Origin: Mytilus edulis | Taxonomy: Eukaryota > Mollusca > Bivalvia > Mytilida > Mytilidae | Assembly: GCF_963676685.1 (NCBI RefSeq) | Contig: NC_092353.1 | Span: 12,769,361 to 12,833,360, forward strand | Direction: 5' to 3' | DNA length: 64,000 bases | Shown here: piece after piece, positions 45,931-56,635 of the stretch | How the letters are laid out: each line of letters begins with the position of its first letter | Numbering within the stretch: position 1 is the first letter of the stretch | The notes under the pieces: model-generated | What the model was told of the DNA's origin: nothing | The model's database searches: none | What the model saw: only the letters and a program-made list of their open reading frames with translations | Program-made: the position numbers and the translations under genes

Positions 45931-46801
45931 TATATGTCGTGTACATGTTATTATTTTGTACAGGTTATTACTTGTACAAAATTTTCATACAAGTAATAAC
46001 TCGTATGATGCCATTATACAGGTTATTACTTGTATAAATATAATTGTACAAGTAATAACCTGTACAAATTTTGTGGAGAAAAAGAAAATAACTTGTACAA
46101 ATCATTATTTTACCTTGGCCTATTTGAAGTTCACAACATATCGTTCCCCTTTTAACATATAATTCATTACTTTGCCTAATAGGCGAGTGTCATTCAGACC
46201 TAAAAAATATTTTTAATGCACCTATCTAACACACAGCTATATTATATATCATTCGAAAGGAAAATATGTGTAGATTCCATTTTTCCCGGTCGTAAAAGTG
46301 AAATATGGTGCAATTTCTTTTAAATTGGGGTCAAAGGTCATTCATAAAAAATTGAAAGAATAACACTTTTGTAGTATTATTGTCTTATTTTAAGAAGCTA
46401 GTAATATAGCTAAATCAAATTTTACTTTACACGATACCATGATAACGTCTCTCTGATTCTTAGTTGCCTACTATCGTTCATGGTTTGGTGATAATTGAAG
46501 TCATTTTGACGTTTTCACTCTGCTATAGGTAAAGCGGTACTTTCTACAAAAAAGACGTATAATAACAAATATTTGACCTTAAATGTGTTAATATTTACTA
46601 TATTTGATGGTGTGCCATGCGAAATAAAATAAATATGATGAAATATTTGTAAGTTGGACGAGTAAAAGGGAGAGAAAACAACGCAATAAAGAGAGTAAAA
46701 AGTAGACGTCTTTGTCACATCAACAGTGAAAATAGTCTCCTGTTTGTTAACAGCCTACAAACCATGTCAAGATCGGAAATCACTATCTTACATGTTTAAT
46801 A

Positions 46802-47090
46802 CAATACTTTAATTCCCGTTGTCATGTAGACCTTGTTGACTATCAGGCATGTCCAGATGGAGAATACAAGTGGATCATGCACTACCAGGACCACCTAACC
46901 AAATGCAGTGTACTGCGCCCTTTAAAGACAAAAAGAGCAGCTGAAGTGGCTTACCAACTCACTGATATATTTTTTGCTTTTGGGAGCTCCACATATACTG
47001 CAAAGTGATAATGGAAGGGAATTTATGGCTAATTTAATTACAGAACTTAAACTCCTTTGGCCAGAGCTTAAATTAGTGCATGTAAAATAG
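46802..47090 (+). pseudogene. Integrase catalytic-core relic (rve fold)
   Basis: The plus-strand frame reads SRCHVDLVDYQACPDGEYKW, then HYQDHLTKCSVLRPLKTKRA and AAEVAYQLTDIFFAFG. A one-base insertion near 46983 shifts into GAPHILQSDNGREFMANLIT and ends WPELKLVHVK-stop. The first two acidic residues of the D,D-35-E triad are visible (VDLVD and QSDNG). The region that should hold the catalytic glutamate is deleted after the stop. The wording is close to the integrase in animal KRBA2/SCAND3-type proteins, recognised by pattern memory. No upstream zinc-binding domain was found. Confidence 0.85.
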
Positions 47091-47238
47091 GTACAAAAAT
47101 TGGAATCATGATCGCTTTCATGAGTCGAAATCAAATTGAAAAGATTCAGAGAAAGGAATTGACAATATTGGACACACCAGAGAACACAGAGGTTAACGCC
47201 AGAAAAGCAGTACAATTGCTTTCTTTAATTATATAAGT

Positions 47239-47364
47239 GGTGGCCAAGGTCATGTTTACTGCAGCTGTCGGGGTGGCTGTAAAACAAGCAAATGTAAATG
47301 CAAACACATGAACTTATTGTGTAATTCAAGATGCCATGCTTCCTTGTCTTGTGCAAACAAATAG
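47239..47364 (+). pseudogene. Cysteine-rich C-terminal domain of the integrase relic
   Basis: A 41-codon frame ending at TAG (47362-47364) holds YCSCRGGCKTSKCKCKHMNL followed by LCNSRCHASLSCANK. Ten cysteines in C-x-C, C-x3-C and C-x4-C spacing look like a metal-binding CXC-like tail. Upstream, 47157-47230 reads LTILDTPENTEVNARKAVQL in another frame, a linker seen between core and tail in this family as I remember it. So core, linker and tail are collinear but disrupted. Confidence 0.75.
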
Positions 47365-48039
47365 GTTTTTTAATCCATTAGGCTTGACTTATATTTCCAA
47401 TATATGATATTATGTATGCAATCTTTTGTCATGATGTGTGTTTGAAAATAAATTAATGGAGAATACCAATTTATTTTTGCTTTTAACGACCATTTCACTA
47501 TGTACCAGAAGTCCGTATTTACATGGCATCTAGTAGTTTAGCTAAATTTGCACAAAGTGTCACTTTAGCTTATATTATTACTTTGCGTCCTTCGTTCATC
47601 TGTAATTTTCTAGCATTTCAAAAATAATACTGATAAACACTTGAAAATAAGAACAGAAAAACAAACACAATATAAATTTCAAAAAATACGAAAGATAGTG
47701 GGTTGTACAAGTTATTATCTTTTTCTCCACAAAATTTGTACAGGTTATTACTTGTACAATTATATTTATATAAGTAATAACCTTTATGATGGCATCATAC
47801 GAGTAATTACTTGTATGAAAATTTTGTACAAGTAATAACCTGTACAAAATAATAAAATGTACACAACATATATATATCTTAATCAAATGCTTCCTGAATA
47901 TATATAAAAAGAAACTACGTTTTTCATGCAGAAACGGACAAAAGGACAAAAAAGTACCGGTCGAAAAATAATTATAGTCGCTGAAACCTAGTTTAAAATT
48001 GTTTGCAACAATATTATAAAGTTTGCAAATATTCACTGT

Positions 48040-48232
48040 TAATTCTCGATTTCCCGATTTCCCAATTTTTCAATTTCTCGATTTCGCTCTCTCGATTTCG
48101 CTTTCTCGAATTCTCGATTTCCCGATTTCGCGTTGGAAAACAGAGAGGAGAAAACGCGAAAACACGAAAAAGGGTAAATGGCCGCATCCGGTAACCATAC
48201 AATTGCCCGTTGATTACGTTTACGTACCATGA
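48040..48232. repeat. TCTCGATTTC motif cluster, possible short element
   Basis: Bases 48046-48132 are a degenerate tandem of TCTCGATTTCCCGATTTC. It is followed by an inverse block (GAGGAGAAAACGCGAAAACA, CGAAAAAGGG) that can pair with it. This follows the motif-filled pattern of other elements here, but no clear terminal repeats or target duplication were found. Reading frames on both strands of this stretch are by-products of the repeat. Confidence 0.6.
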
Positions 48233-48255
48233 TTTACGTACCAGTTAATTTTCGG

Positions 48256-48718
48256 TTTGGTGGTGTCTGACCACCAATAATACTCCCTCCAATTTAGTAA
48301 AAGTAGCCCTACTCTGAAACAAAATAGAGCTTTTGATGTCATTGTTTACTTAAACTAACTAACAAATTTGCAGAAATGAAACTTTTGGTGAAAGGGAAAT
48401 ATATTAAGACCATTTTGAGACAAAATGCACTTGTCTATGAGTATGCTTTAAAATTCAGGATTAATGCTCTACATAGTATACTAATAAGATTTCCAGAAAA
48501 CCGGGAGTTATTTTGGTAGTACCTGTGTTTTCAAGATCAGAATTTTCTTATAAGACTTTAAACATGGGTTGAAAATTGGCATGTGATACATGTACAATTC
48601 AGGATATACCTGGTTTCTTTGACGTTAAACTTAAGGTAAAATATTCAGAAAGCTGTGGAAATTGCAAAATTTAGTTGAACAGATAGGGATTTTCAATTGG
48701 CGGTCTGACACCTTTGAA
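48256..48718. mobile_element. ~460-bp inverted-repeat element with GGTGTCTGACCACCAAT ends
   Basis: Left end TTTGGTGGTGTCTGACCACC and right end GGCGGTCTGACACCTTTGAA are imperfect inverted repeats of about 20 bases. The interior is AT-rich without coding capacity. No clean target duplication was identified. Confidence 0.6.
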
Positions 48719-49537
48719 CGGAACATTCGACGGTCTATCAAACGGATGCGTTAAATAACGATGGCTTTAATTTGTGATACGAATAAAAATAAACGGAAAT
48801 TCAAGGGAGATATTAACGGGATAATCCTCTTGAGGTTTACGTCTCACGGTTAACATAAGAAGTTATAACATGCCGTGGAGAAGAAACATCCTACTTGGTT
48901 ATGCTCGTATGCCGGTGTTTCTTTTGTACACTTTCAATAGACCATTTGCGAGTTCATCCGTCACCGGAAAAACTCGTCAATTATGAGCGCCTTTATGACG
49001 TCATTTACCAGATAGAGGGGATCGCCTGTATCCCTGCACTATTAACGTTCAGGAATCGTCTTAGTGATCGTCATGTGTGAAATCGAAGGATAAACTAGAA
49101 ATAATGTTTGTTTTGTAAGTACTTAATCACAATTTCTTAATGACAGCAGTGCAGATTGTCAATTATGAAAAATTATTATAACTTGCTCGGAATCATTCGT
49201 GCAATCATACATTAGTATTATAATTTTACAACCACTCGCTTAACATTGGAACGGAAGGGACGATGCCCCTAAACGCACGAATGATGTTCACTAAAACCAG
49301 AGTTTTTGACGGAAATGCATCGAACTCGAAAGTTGTCTATTGTTGTTTTTTTTCATTTTTAACGAAATTTGTATTGCTCCCAAGGTATGATAATCGTTGT
49401 CCCTTGTTTACATATAATAACACTTTTACAGCTGAAACTCAGTATTCATTTGCCTTAATGCGATAGTACACAGTACACAATGTTGTGCCTGTCTTTCGTA
49501 AAATTTCTAATTCTTTAAAGACGTACCACTCATTCAA

Positions 49538-49760
49538 GAGGCCCCTCATGGGGGGGTCCTAGTAATCACATAATCACCATTTTTTTGCCAATATAATCAC
49601 ATAATCATTAAATATTTGCTTATCTTTAGTAATCAAATAATCATAAACTAAAAATACAGTCCTAGGTAATCAAATAATCATGAAATATTTGGCTTAATAA
49701 TCAAATAATCATTAAAAAAACGGCCAAGTAATCACATAATCAAAAACCCCATGAGGGCCC
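49538..49760. mobile_element. 223-bp MITE with 8-bp duplication, filled with AATCAAATAATCA motif
   Basis: The exact direct repeat TCATTCAA at 49530-49537 and 49761-49768 flanks inverted ends GGCCCCTCATGGGG and CCCCATGAGGGCCC (13 of 14 positions match). An 8-bp duplication is typical of hAT-family insertion. The interior is a degenerate tandem of TAATCACATAATCA or TAATCAAATAATCA, seven or more copies. No protein is encoded. It lies about 200 bases downstream of the small secreted-peptide gene. Confidence 0.88.
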
Positions 49761-49946
49761 TCATTCAACAGTAGAATATATCAACAAAAAAATCATGTGT
49801 ATGTGTTTTAACAGAATTTTATTAAATAAAAATAACCTTGCAATATTACAAAATGGAAAAGCATATGATGAGATTTTTCAGGTAAGTTATATTATTTACA
49901 TGCTTTATGTTAAACAAAAATAACTAGTTTGGAAGAAATTAACTGT

Positions 49947-49952
49947 TTTATT
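49947..49952 (-). terminator. Polyadenylation signal of the 73-aa peptide gene
   Basis: AATAAA on the minus strand, 22 bases past the TAG at 49974-49976. Confidence 0.5.
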
Positions 49953-49973
49953 TTTCAGCTTAGTACTTTTACT

Positions 49974-52900
49974 CTATACCATAAATTCTGGGTCTTCTTT
50001 TATCCTTTCTCTATGTTCTCTGTATCTTTCTTCTTCTTCACCCATGTCTCTTTGTGCAAATCTGCAGCCATTTTGACATAAAAATGCAGATGCAACCTTT
50101 TTGTCTAATGTACCTGTAAAATTGTACGTTGCTAAAAATAGAAATAGTACAAATAATTATTGTAACAATAGAAAGGGGAGCTTCAGCTTTAAAAGGTGTA
50201 CATTTACCGTAAAAGGCACAGTGGTTGTCAAACTATTCCTTTTTGGTATACTGGATACAGGAAGCTTTTAACGTGTCGTTTAAACACCTAAACTATATTC
50301 TTCATTAGATACACTTATTGGTTTTGATGTTTAGCTGTACCTGAACTGATTTCAAACGGGATCATAGCACATCCTTATTTTTCTTCGGGGATGCTGTTTA
50401 CGGCGCACAGAAACTAGATACGATCCAAGTAAACTTATTAATCCCTTAAATTGTATTGGTATACATTTTGGTGTTGCTGTAATTAAATTAAAACGAAACT
50501 TATATTATTGTTATATACATATACTTATGCACATTCGCGGTTCTACAATCTGTCTATAAATTTATTACTTTGGGATATCATAAGGCATATTTTGTTAATA
50601 GTTAACAAAAGGGTAAAACATGCTACACAGGAACAAGTGATCAGTTTGCTTGAGTTTCTTATCGACAACATTTTTGTTGAATTTGGAGGTAGATTTTTCA
50701 ACAAATTGTCGGCATTCCTATGGGAACGAATTTTGCTCCTCTCCTTGCCGACCTCTTCTTATTTTCATATGAATCGGAGTTCTTTCAGACACTCATCAAA
50801 AACAAGAAGACCAAAGAAGCCAGATTTCACACTCAGATATATTGATGATGTTCTTTCCATTACCAATCCGAATTTTCTGCATGGGTTCCGTTAATATATC
50901 CCCCAGAACTAGAAATTAAAGAAACAACAGACACGGCTTCCTCAACCTAATTTTTAGACTTATATCTCGAATTTGAAATACACAGTCATCTCAGTACCAG
51001 AATCTGTGACAAACGAGACAATTTTAATTTTGAAATTATAAATTTTCCCAACTTAGTAGCAATATACGAACTTCACCTGCATATGGGATATACATTTCCC
51101 ACCTTATTCGATATTTAAGAGCTTGCAGCTCCTACGTAGACTTTGTAAAACGTCACCAGTGTCTAAGAAGCAAGTTGATGAACCAGGGTATGGCAAAGAA
51201 CGTCATTTCCTTTTACTAAAAAAGTTCGTCGGAAGGTACCAAGACCTTGTTAATAAATATTCCGTATCAACTTCACAAATAATACATGATGGTCTTCATT
51301 AGTAGATTATGCGTACTGACGTTGTTTATCATCTTAACAACGTGTTGTATTGTTCTTTTATTTGTCTTTGTTCAATTATTAATATTACTTTTACTGTTTG
51401 GTCTGTTTTATGTGATATCCATTTGACGTGGCTCGGTACTTTATTATTTTTTTATTTTTGCTGGCGTGTTTTATATATGCGTACTGACGTTGTTTATCAT
51501 CTTAACAACGTGTTGTATTGTTCTTTTATTTGTCTTTGTTCAATCATTAATATTACTTTTACTGTTTGGTCTGTTTTATGTGATATCCATTTGACGTGGC
51601 TCGGTACTTATACATCCCGTCAATGTGTTTGTATTATTTTTCATTTTTGTTGGCGTGTTTTGTATATGCGACTTTTTGTGTTTCTTTGGTTCTTATAACG
51701 TGACTCTGTACTTTAAAAGATCCCGTTATTATGCTATTACTCTATTATTTGTCATTCTGTTATTGTTCTATTATAAATTTGTAAATACTTTAAACGAAAA
51801 ACCGCAAAATTAGTTTACTCGCGTAGTGGTAATAACCATATTATCATGGATTCTTAAAAATTCTAAAGAACTTCTGGATAATTTTAATTATCATATACTT
51901 AGACTAAATAACATATGATTTTAACCGTATGATAAAATCATTGAATTAACGTATATTCCATATTTTTCGAACTGGTGCTTAGCGGGCTGATATGAAAAGT
52001 TTATCACATGCTTCGATTGTTATCACATGCCTTTCCGTAACGTTATCGCATGGCATTCCGGTGATACTCGGCAAATTCCGGAAAATACACATCAATGCTA
52101 CGTTTTCAGTTAAAATCATTAAAAAGTAGTGTACTAAACATTATTATTTGGATACTGGAAAGTCTGTTGTGTACAATAATAAAAAAAAAAATGAAAATAA
52201 AAAAACCCAAACAAATTATTAAATAAATGCATTTTTTTTAAAGTTTCAAACATAATTTAGAAAGTTGACTTTTCCAAACAATGTTCATTATGTATATTGT
52301 TGAATTATTTTTTTGTCGATTCGTCCATATTAAAATGTTGTTTTTTTTCTCTGTTGAGGCATATGATAAACCACTCTTTGAACTTCTTTTCGGGAATCAC
52401 GTAAAAGGATCAATATATGAATCTGTTATTTTTCTCTTCTGTTGAAGCATATGATAAAAAGATCATAACATGTAATTTTTCATATCGCATTTATTATCAG
52501 CTCTCGAGCCATGCGGCTATTGGGCTGATATTGAACCTAGGGCTGATAATACATGCGATATGAAAAATGCCATGTAATAATCTGATAATATCGTTCTGTT
52601 TCTGATATTAATTCTAACATAACTATTGATTTTTTAACCCTGTATACCACCATTCCAAATGTGAAATTATAATTTATTTTTGATATACTTAGAACGACAA
52701 AATTTCTTCCTATATGACGTTAAGATTTTCTGACGCCAAACACGTGAACATACTGAATTAATAGTTATATATGATTTATTGTATTATTTGTAATTGGCTT
52801 TGACCTAGCTATTAGTAACTGTTAGTACTTTCAGATATGTATTTAGTGTCTATTTTGTTGTGGGGTAAAAACGATACCATGCCACGTCCGGCCTGTCTTT

Positions 52901-55256
52901 TTTTTTTGCATGTTTTTTCTGCTTTGGATCACCGACTTATTCTGTATGCGCATTCTCAAATCAGGAGCCTGTTATTCAGTAGTTTTCGTTTGTTGCTGTA
53001 TCTCATGATCTCATATTTGTTTTTCGTTCTTTGTTTTGTTCATAAATCTGGACGTTCATTTTCTCATTTGAATTTTTCTAAATTTCTCATTTTTTTTTAT
53101 TGTAGAAGTCCGTTTGCCCTATAAGTCTTAAATCTATGCCATTTTGTGGCAGAGAGTTGTCTCATTGACAACCATACCACATTTTCTAATTTTTATAAGG
53201 CAAATTGAATGATAGTTTACATGTGTTCAAAAATCGACGAAGAAGAAAACTCATGGCAACACACGCAAATTATGGAATCTCATGAACTCCACGGTAAGTG
53301 TGACCTGGTGTACGCTACACTTATATTACTTGTTATGCGAAAACATACTTCTTTAAGATGTCATCATTGGAAAACTACATCATCGGAAACAATACAGATT
53401 GGACAAGTTGGACAATGTTATTGCTGAGAAATGTGAAGTTAATGATTAAAAGTTGAAATCATCACGTGTGCCATTGATTGCAGTTTGAAGTCGTTCAATT
53501 GTGTCAATTAAAAGTATCATTTTTGTCAACTTTTTTTTAAAAGAAAAAACATCATCATACTTGCCAGTTTTGTTGCAAAACAAATCATATTTGTTAACCT
53601 TGTTAAAACAAAATATAACGTATTTTTTTCAGATATGCACCAAAACAATATTATCATATTTGTCAACTTTGTGGGGACACACAATTATCTTGTATTCCAA
53701 TTAAAGAAAAAAAAAAGTGAATGCTGCATCAAAACTATTATAAATACCTACAATAATTTTGTAAGATTGCACGATAATAAAGAATAAACTTAGATATATA
53801 AACTCCGTACGATAAACTGTCCATTAATGAAATGTAAAGTCAATCATTTATAGTGATCTGTTGATAAAACATGACTACAATGTAGAAACACATGTTTCTA
53901 ACGTTGCATTTTGATACGCTCCTTTCCGTTGTAGAGTGTTCAGTTAAGCCCTGGTCACAACGAACCCACGACACATCTATGCAGCGCCACGATATGAAAA
54001 TTGGTCAAATCGTCGGTCATTTGTGATCATCGTACGACAGTCGCATGATATTTTGAGAATCGTGGCGCTGTGGTGTGTCGTGGGACGAAAACTGGACATG
54101 CACCTTTTGCTCTACGATTTTTTGTCGTGTCACTGTCTGATGGGGTTGTCGTGATAGTGTCTTACCACAGTCGTGCGACTGTCGTGAGATATACATATTG
54201 TCGTGGGTACCAACATAATCTATTTTAATAAAGAAAAATCGTACGACTGTTGCACGACTGTCGTACGGCAACCATACGACTGTCGCAAGACACTCGTAAT
54301 ACAGTCACACGATTGTCTCACGAATACCAAATTTCGTACGATGCTCGCACAACATTGATTGTCTGTCTTACGACAGTGGTACGTTCGATGTGCAACATAT
54401 TTTTGTTTTATTTAGAAGAATACTATTCGGCGGGAATGAATGTTTGGAAAAACATACCGTCTGCCGTTTAAAGAGAATGGCTATTCCAGCAGAATGATTA
54501 CGCTTGGCCCTGCCGAATAGGCGCATTGCCGGACTCCAACAAGAGCAACATATGGTCCTGTTAGTATATATAAAAAAGAAGATGTGGTATGATTGCCAAT
54601 GAGACAACTGTTCACAAGAGAAAGTGTTGATTTGAGCCCGTGAACAGTATAGGAACCAGCGAAACGCCCGACGTTGGTGAGTAAGGCCATGGATGGAACG
54701 GCGCCTGATGTTTGGGCAGTATTGTATACAATGATGCAAGAATTGGAGCGGTTACCTGTTGTCGATTTCATTGGATTCATGTGGATGGAGGCTGGCATGT
54801 TTCAAGACAGTGGCACGACAGTCGTACGACGGTGGCATGACATAAAAACCTGAAAATAGCCCCAAACAACTCACGATTGTCGTACGACAGTTGCACGATC
54901 GACTTGCTACTTACCTACGACAGTACAAAAACAATTCTGTTTTCTCTGTCGTGTAACCATGCATCGTGGACATGTCGTAGCTGATGTGACCAGTCGAAAT
55001 ATTTGTTTGACATTTTTCACGACAGTGCCACCACAACTGTGCTATAGATCTTCCACGACAAAAAATCGTACGATCTGTTGTGACCGGGGCTTTAGACAAA
55101 CAGTTTTTTGATGCATGCCATACTTTTATTATCAGTTTAAGAATATAAAATAGAAAAAAGAGAAAGTAACTTACAAGTTTGGACATAACTATTGACATGC
55201 GTCATGGTGATACAAAAGGCAATCATCCATACAGTGAGTCGAGTTGACCAATTCAT
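49974..55256 (-). CDS. Small secreted cysteine-containing peptide, 73 aa, two exons
   Basis: Exon 1 is 55256-55175 and exon 2 is 50113-49974 on the minus strand. The donor is ACTT/GTAAGT and the acceptor TTTTACAG. The phase-1 junction forms TGT (Cys28), and the join is 222 bases ending in TAG. Exon 1 encodes MNWSTRLTVWMIAFCITMTH, a signal peptide. Exon 2 encodes a mature part with CTLDKKVASAFLC, then QNGC, followed by a strongly charged tail (GEEEERYREHRERIKEDPEF). Three cysteines remain after cleavage. An AATAAA follows 22 bases after the stop. The 5.06 kb intron holds RT relics, tandem duplications and a Harbinger element. Extra small exons in that intron cannot be excluded, but none is needed. 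I do not recognise a family; a peptide hormone or defence peptide is only conjecture. Confidence 0.7.
50560..51300 (+). pseudogene. Reverse transcriptase relic, second subfamily
   Basis: In shifting frames the translation shows SLLEFLIDNIFVEFGGRFF, GIPMGTNFAPLLADLFLFSY, RYIDDVLSITNPNF, then YLDLYLEFEIHSHLSTRI, CDKRDNFNFEIINFPNL, GIYISHLIRYLRACSSYVDF and KFVGRYQDLVNKYSVS. At least three frameshifts and several stops are present. The catalytic box reads YIDD, and identity to the 37 kb RT is only moderate, so it is a separate subfamily. It lies in the intron of the 73-residue peptide gene on the opposite strand. Confidence 0.85.
51306..51680 (+). repeat. Tandem duplication of a ~172-bp unit
   Basis: The block starting ATGCGTACTGACGTTGTTTA is repeated at 51306 and 51477 with almost no change (for example TTCAATTATT against TTCAATCATT). 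It is followed by part of a third copy (TTTTTGTTGGCGTGTTTTGT near 51642). It follows the RT relic directly and may be its 3' untranslated region. The 129-residue frame across it is a repeat artefact. Confidence 0.85.
52615..52662 (+). pseudogene. Tiny RT fragment
   Basis: The sequence CCTGTATACCACCATTCC, preceded by TTGATTTTTTAA, would read roughly DF-TLYTTIPNVKL. It matches the FDFSTLYTTLPYI motif of the 37 kb RT. Confidence 0.5.
52925..53195 (+). repeat. Mussel interspersed repeat, diverged copy
   Basis: It carries TCAGGAGCCTGTTATTCAGT, 'GTAGAAGTCCGTTTGCCCTA' and 'CAGAGAGTTGTCTCATTGAC' followed by CATACCACATTTTCT. Confidence 0.75.
53947..55091. mobile_element. PIF/Harbinger-type element filled with GTCGTACGAC motif
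   Basis: Inverted ends AGCCCTGGTCACAACGAACC and GATCTGTTGTGACCGGGGCT are each flanked by TTA (53944-53946 and 55092-55094), a three-base duplication of the kind PIF/Harbinger elements make. Both arms are packed with GTCGTACGACTGT variants in both orientations (for example near 54030, 54240-54350, 54805-54835 and 54870). The core 54420-54800 contains a transposase N-terminal relic. A fragment of the mussel interspersed repeat is inserted at about 54571-54630. It lies about 85 bases from exon 1 of the 73-residue peptide gene, inside its intron. Confidence 0.88.
54477..54800 (+). pseudogene. Harbinger transposase N-terminal relic
   Basis: On the plus strand, 54478-54565 reads MAIPAE-stop-LRLALPNRRIAGLQQEQH. 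After the inserted repeat, 54636-54720 reads REQYRNQRNARRWWVRPWME followed by RRLMFGQYCIQ. A frame change then gives MQELERLPVVDFIGFMWMEA then GMF. The words RRWWVRPW, an aromatic before L-x-x-EL, and FMxM-x-x-MF are the typical start of HARBI1-like transposases. The DDE nuclease core is absent, so the element cannot move itself. Confidence 0.75.
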
Positions 55257-55259
55257 TTC

Positions 55260-56630
55260 GTGCTGGTCTTTAATGTAAAATATAAGTTATAACAACAATG
55301 AATTATAGTCTGTTACAAATTAATGGTTGAGATTAATTTTTCATTACATGCATAAAATATATTTTAAACATGTTAAAGGGACACTAGCTACGAGATATGA
55401 AAATATTATAATATGATTTCGTTTGCTTCAATCATTAATTCAAGGGAAATAATGAAATAATAAATTATTAGCCCATTTGGTAAAATTTTAAATGGTGTCT
55501 AGACTGAAATTTTAATATATATTATCGAGAACATACAGACTTATTGTAATTGTTATATACTTTTAAGTATGCTTTATCAAATATGAGAATTGAAGTCAAA
55601 TCGATGAACACGAATGTGACAGCTGGTGTCCCTTTAGAATACCACTCTTTGATTCATAACGATAAATTAAAAAAGAAGACATAATTTTATTGCCTACTCG
55701 TATATGACTATAGACCATCGTCTGTAGTAATATCAAAGAAATGTCAGTGAAGTAAAATGTCAACTAGCTACATGTAAAGAAAACAGCAAAGGTATACGAG
55801 ATATATGATCAAACGGAATACATTTCAATTAACTGCAATCAAAATAGCTACAATGTAGATTATGCATACCAACATATACAAACATTTCTGAAATTGATGC
55901 TTACATCATGACCATGATGACATGTCATGCTGTTTATATATTGAGATGATTAGTATCGTTGTGATATACAAATCCGTTTCTTATATGTAGAAAACACAAA
56001 CACTTGTCATGTTAATGTTTCTTATTTTTCATGTCAGGGTTATTTATAGCCAGCAAAACAGTTAAGGATTTTCTAAGTAATGGTTGAAGTTTCATTGCTG
56101 AAGTTTGTATGGTTTCCTGTGATTGCTATTTAACTGATAGTATCCACGTGGACTGACTGTTCACAGCAGTTGTATCGACACAGTAATATCAAATGAATGT
56201 TTATGCAAAATAAATAAAAAAAAAGTGTTTAAAATTGGTTTTAAAGAATAAAGCGTTAAAAAGTATGTGAAGGTTCATTTTTCATATATTCTTTTTCTAT
56301 TACAAATTCACAACTGTTTTCAAAAGAAAAAAATCGTTACTCACCTTCAAGGTGGTATCTGGCTTGTTTAATAAAATATTGATTTAATATCGTCGTTTTC
56401 TTTACAAATATTTGTTATGTGTTAAACATGTTTTATTATTGATTATGTCCACAGATATAATCTCTGCGTGTACAGTGACGAAAGCGATATCACGAGAACA
56501 ATAGAAAATTTTCTCTTATTTCGACAAAGTTGATAAAATCAATAGTAAAACAATGCCAGTGACAATATCGATTATTAATTATTTCTAGTAAGTAACAATC
56601 TTACATAAAAAAAACTATGTTATAATTAGG
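55260..56630. other. Region upstream of the peptide gene, no gene seen
   Basis: AT-rich sequence with no convincing exon. It should contain the promoter and possibly an untranslated exon of the minus-strand 73-residue gene (an acceptor-like TTAAAG lies just before its ATG), but no TATA box at a standard distance was obvious. Confidence 0.4.
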
Positions 56631-56635
56631 TCTTT

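Larger units (their letters stand above)
45935..47868. mobile_element. 1.93 kb integrase transposon remnant with ~168-bp TIRs (Ginger/KRBA2-like)
   Basis: Termini TGTCGTGTACA on the left and TGTACACAACA on the right are flanked by TATA on both sides (45931-45934 and 47869-47872). The terminal inverted repeats, 45935-46104 and 47868-47700, are about 168 bp and differ at only a few positions. Each is built from units of TTGTACAGGTTATTACTTGT followed by ACAA in alternating orientation. Between them lies a decayed retroviral-type integrase (46802-47090) and a cysteine-rich C-terminus (47239-47364), both on the plus strand. TGT/ACA ends, 4-bp duplications and an rve integrase with DNA-transposon-like TIRs are what is described for Ginger elements. 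The TATA duplication is weak evidence in an AT-rich flank. Confidence 0.85.

Noticed and set aside
47596..48036. 146-codon minus-strand frame
   Set aside because: It reads through the right terminal inverted repeat of the integrase element; the corresponding left repeat gives a different frame length, so it is a shadow of the repeat.
48003..48232. Four overlapping frames of 60-70 codons on both strands
   Set aside because: Produced by the TCTCGATTTC tandem motif; the encoded SRFRF/NREIE repeats are translation of a DNA repeat.
51309..51698. 129-codon frame rich in C, F and L
   Set aside because: It is the same 172-bp unit read twice; no signal or splice evidence, and it follows an RT relic.
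53209..53427. 72-codon plus-strand frame with a donor-like CACG/GTAAGT
   Set aside because: No upstream exon or acceptor, sits directly after an interspersed repeat, and the composition after the donor is not protein-like.
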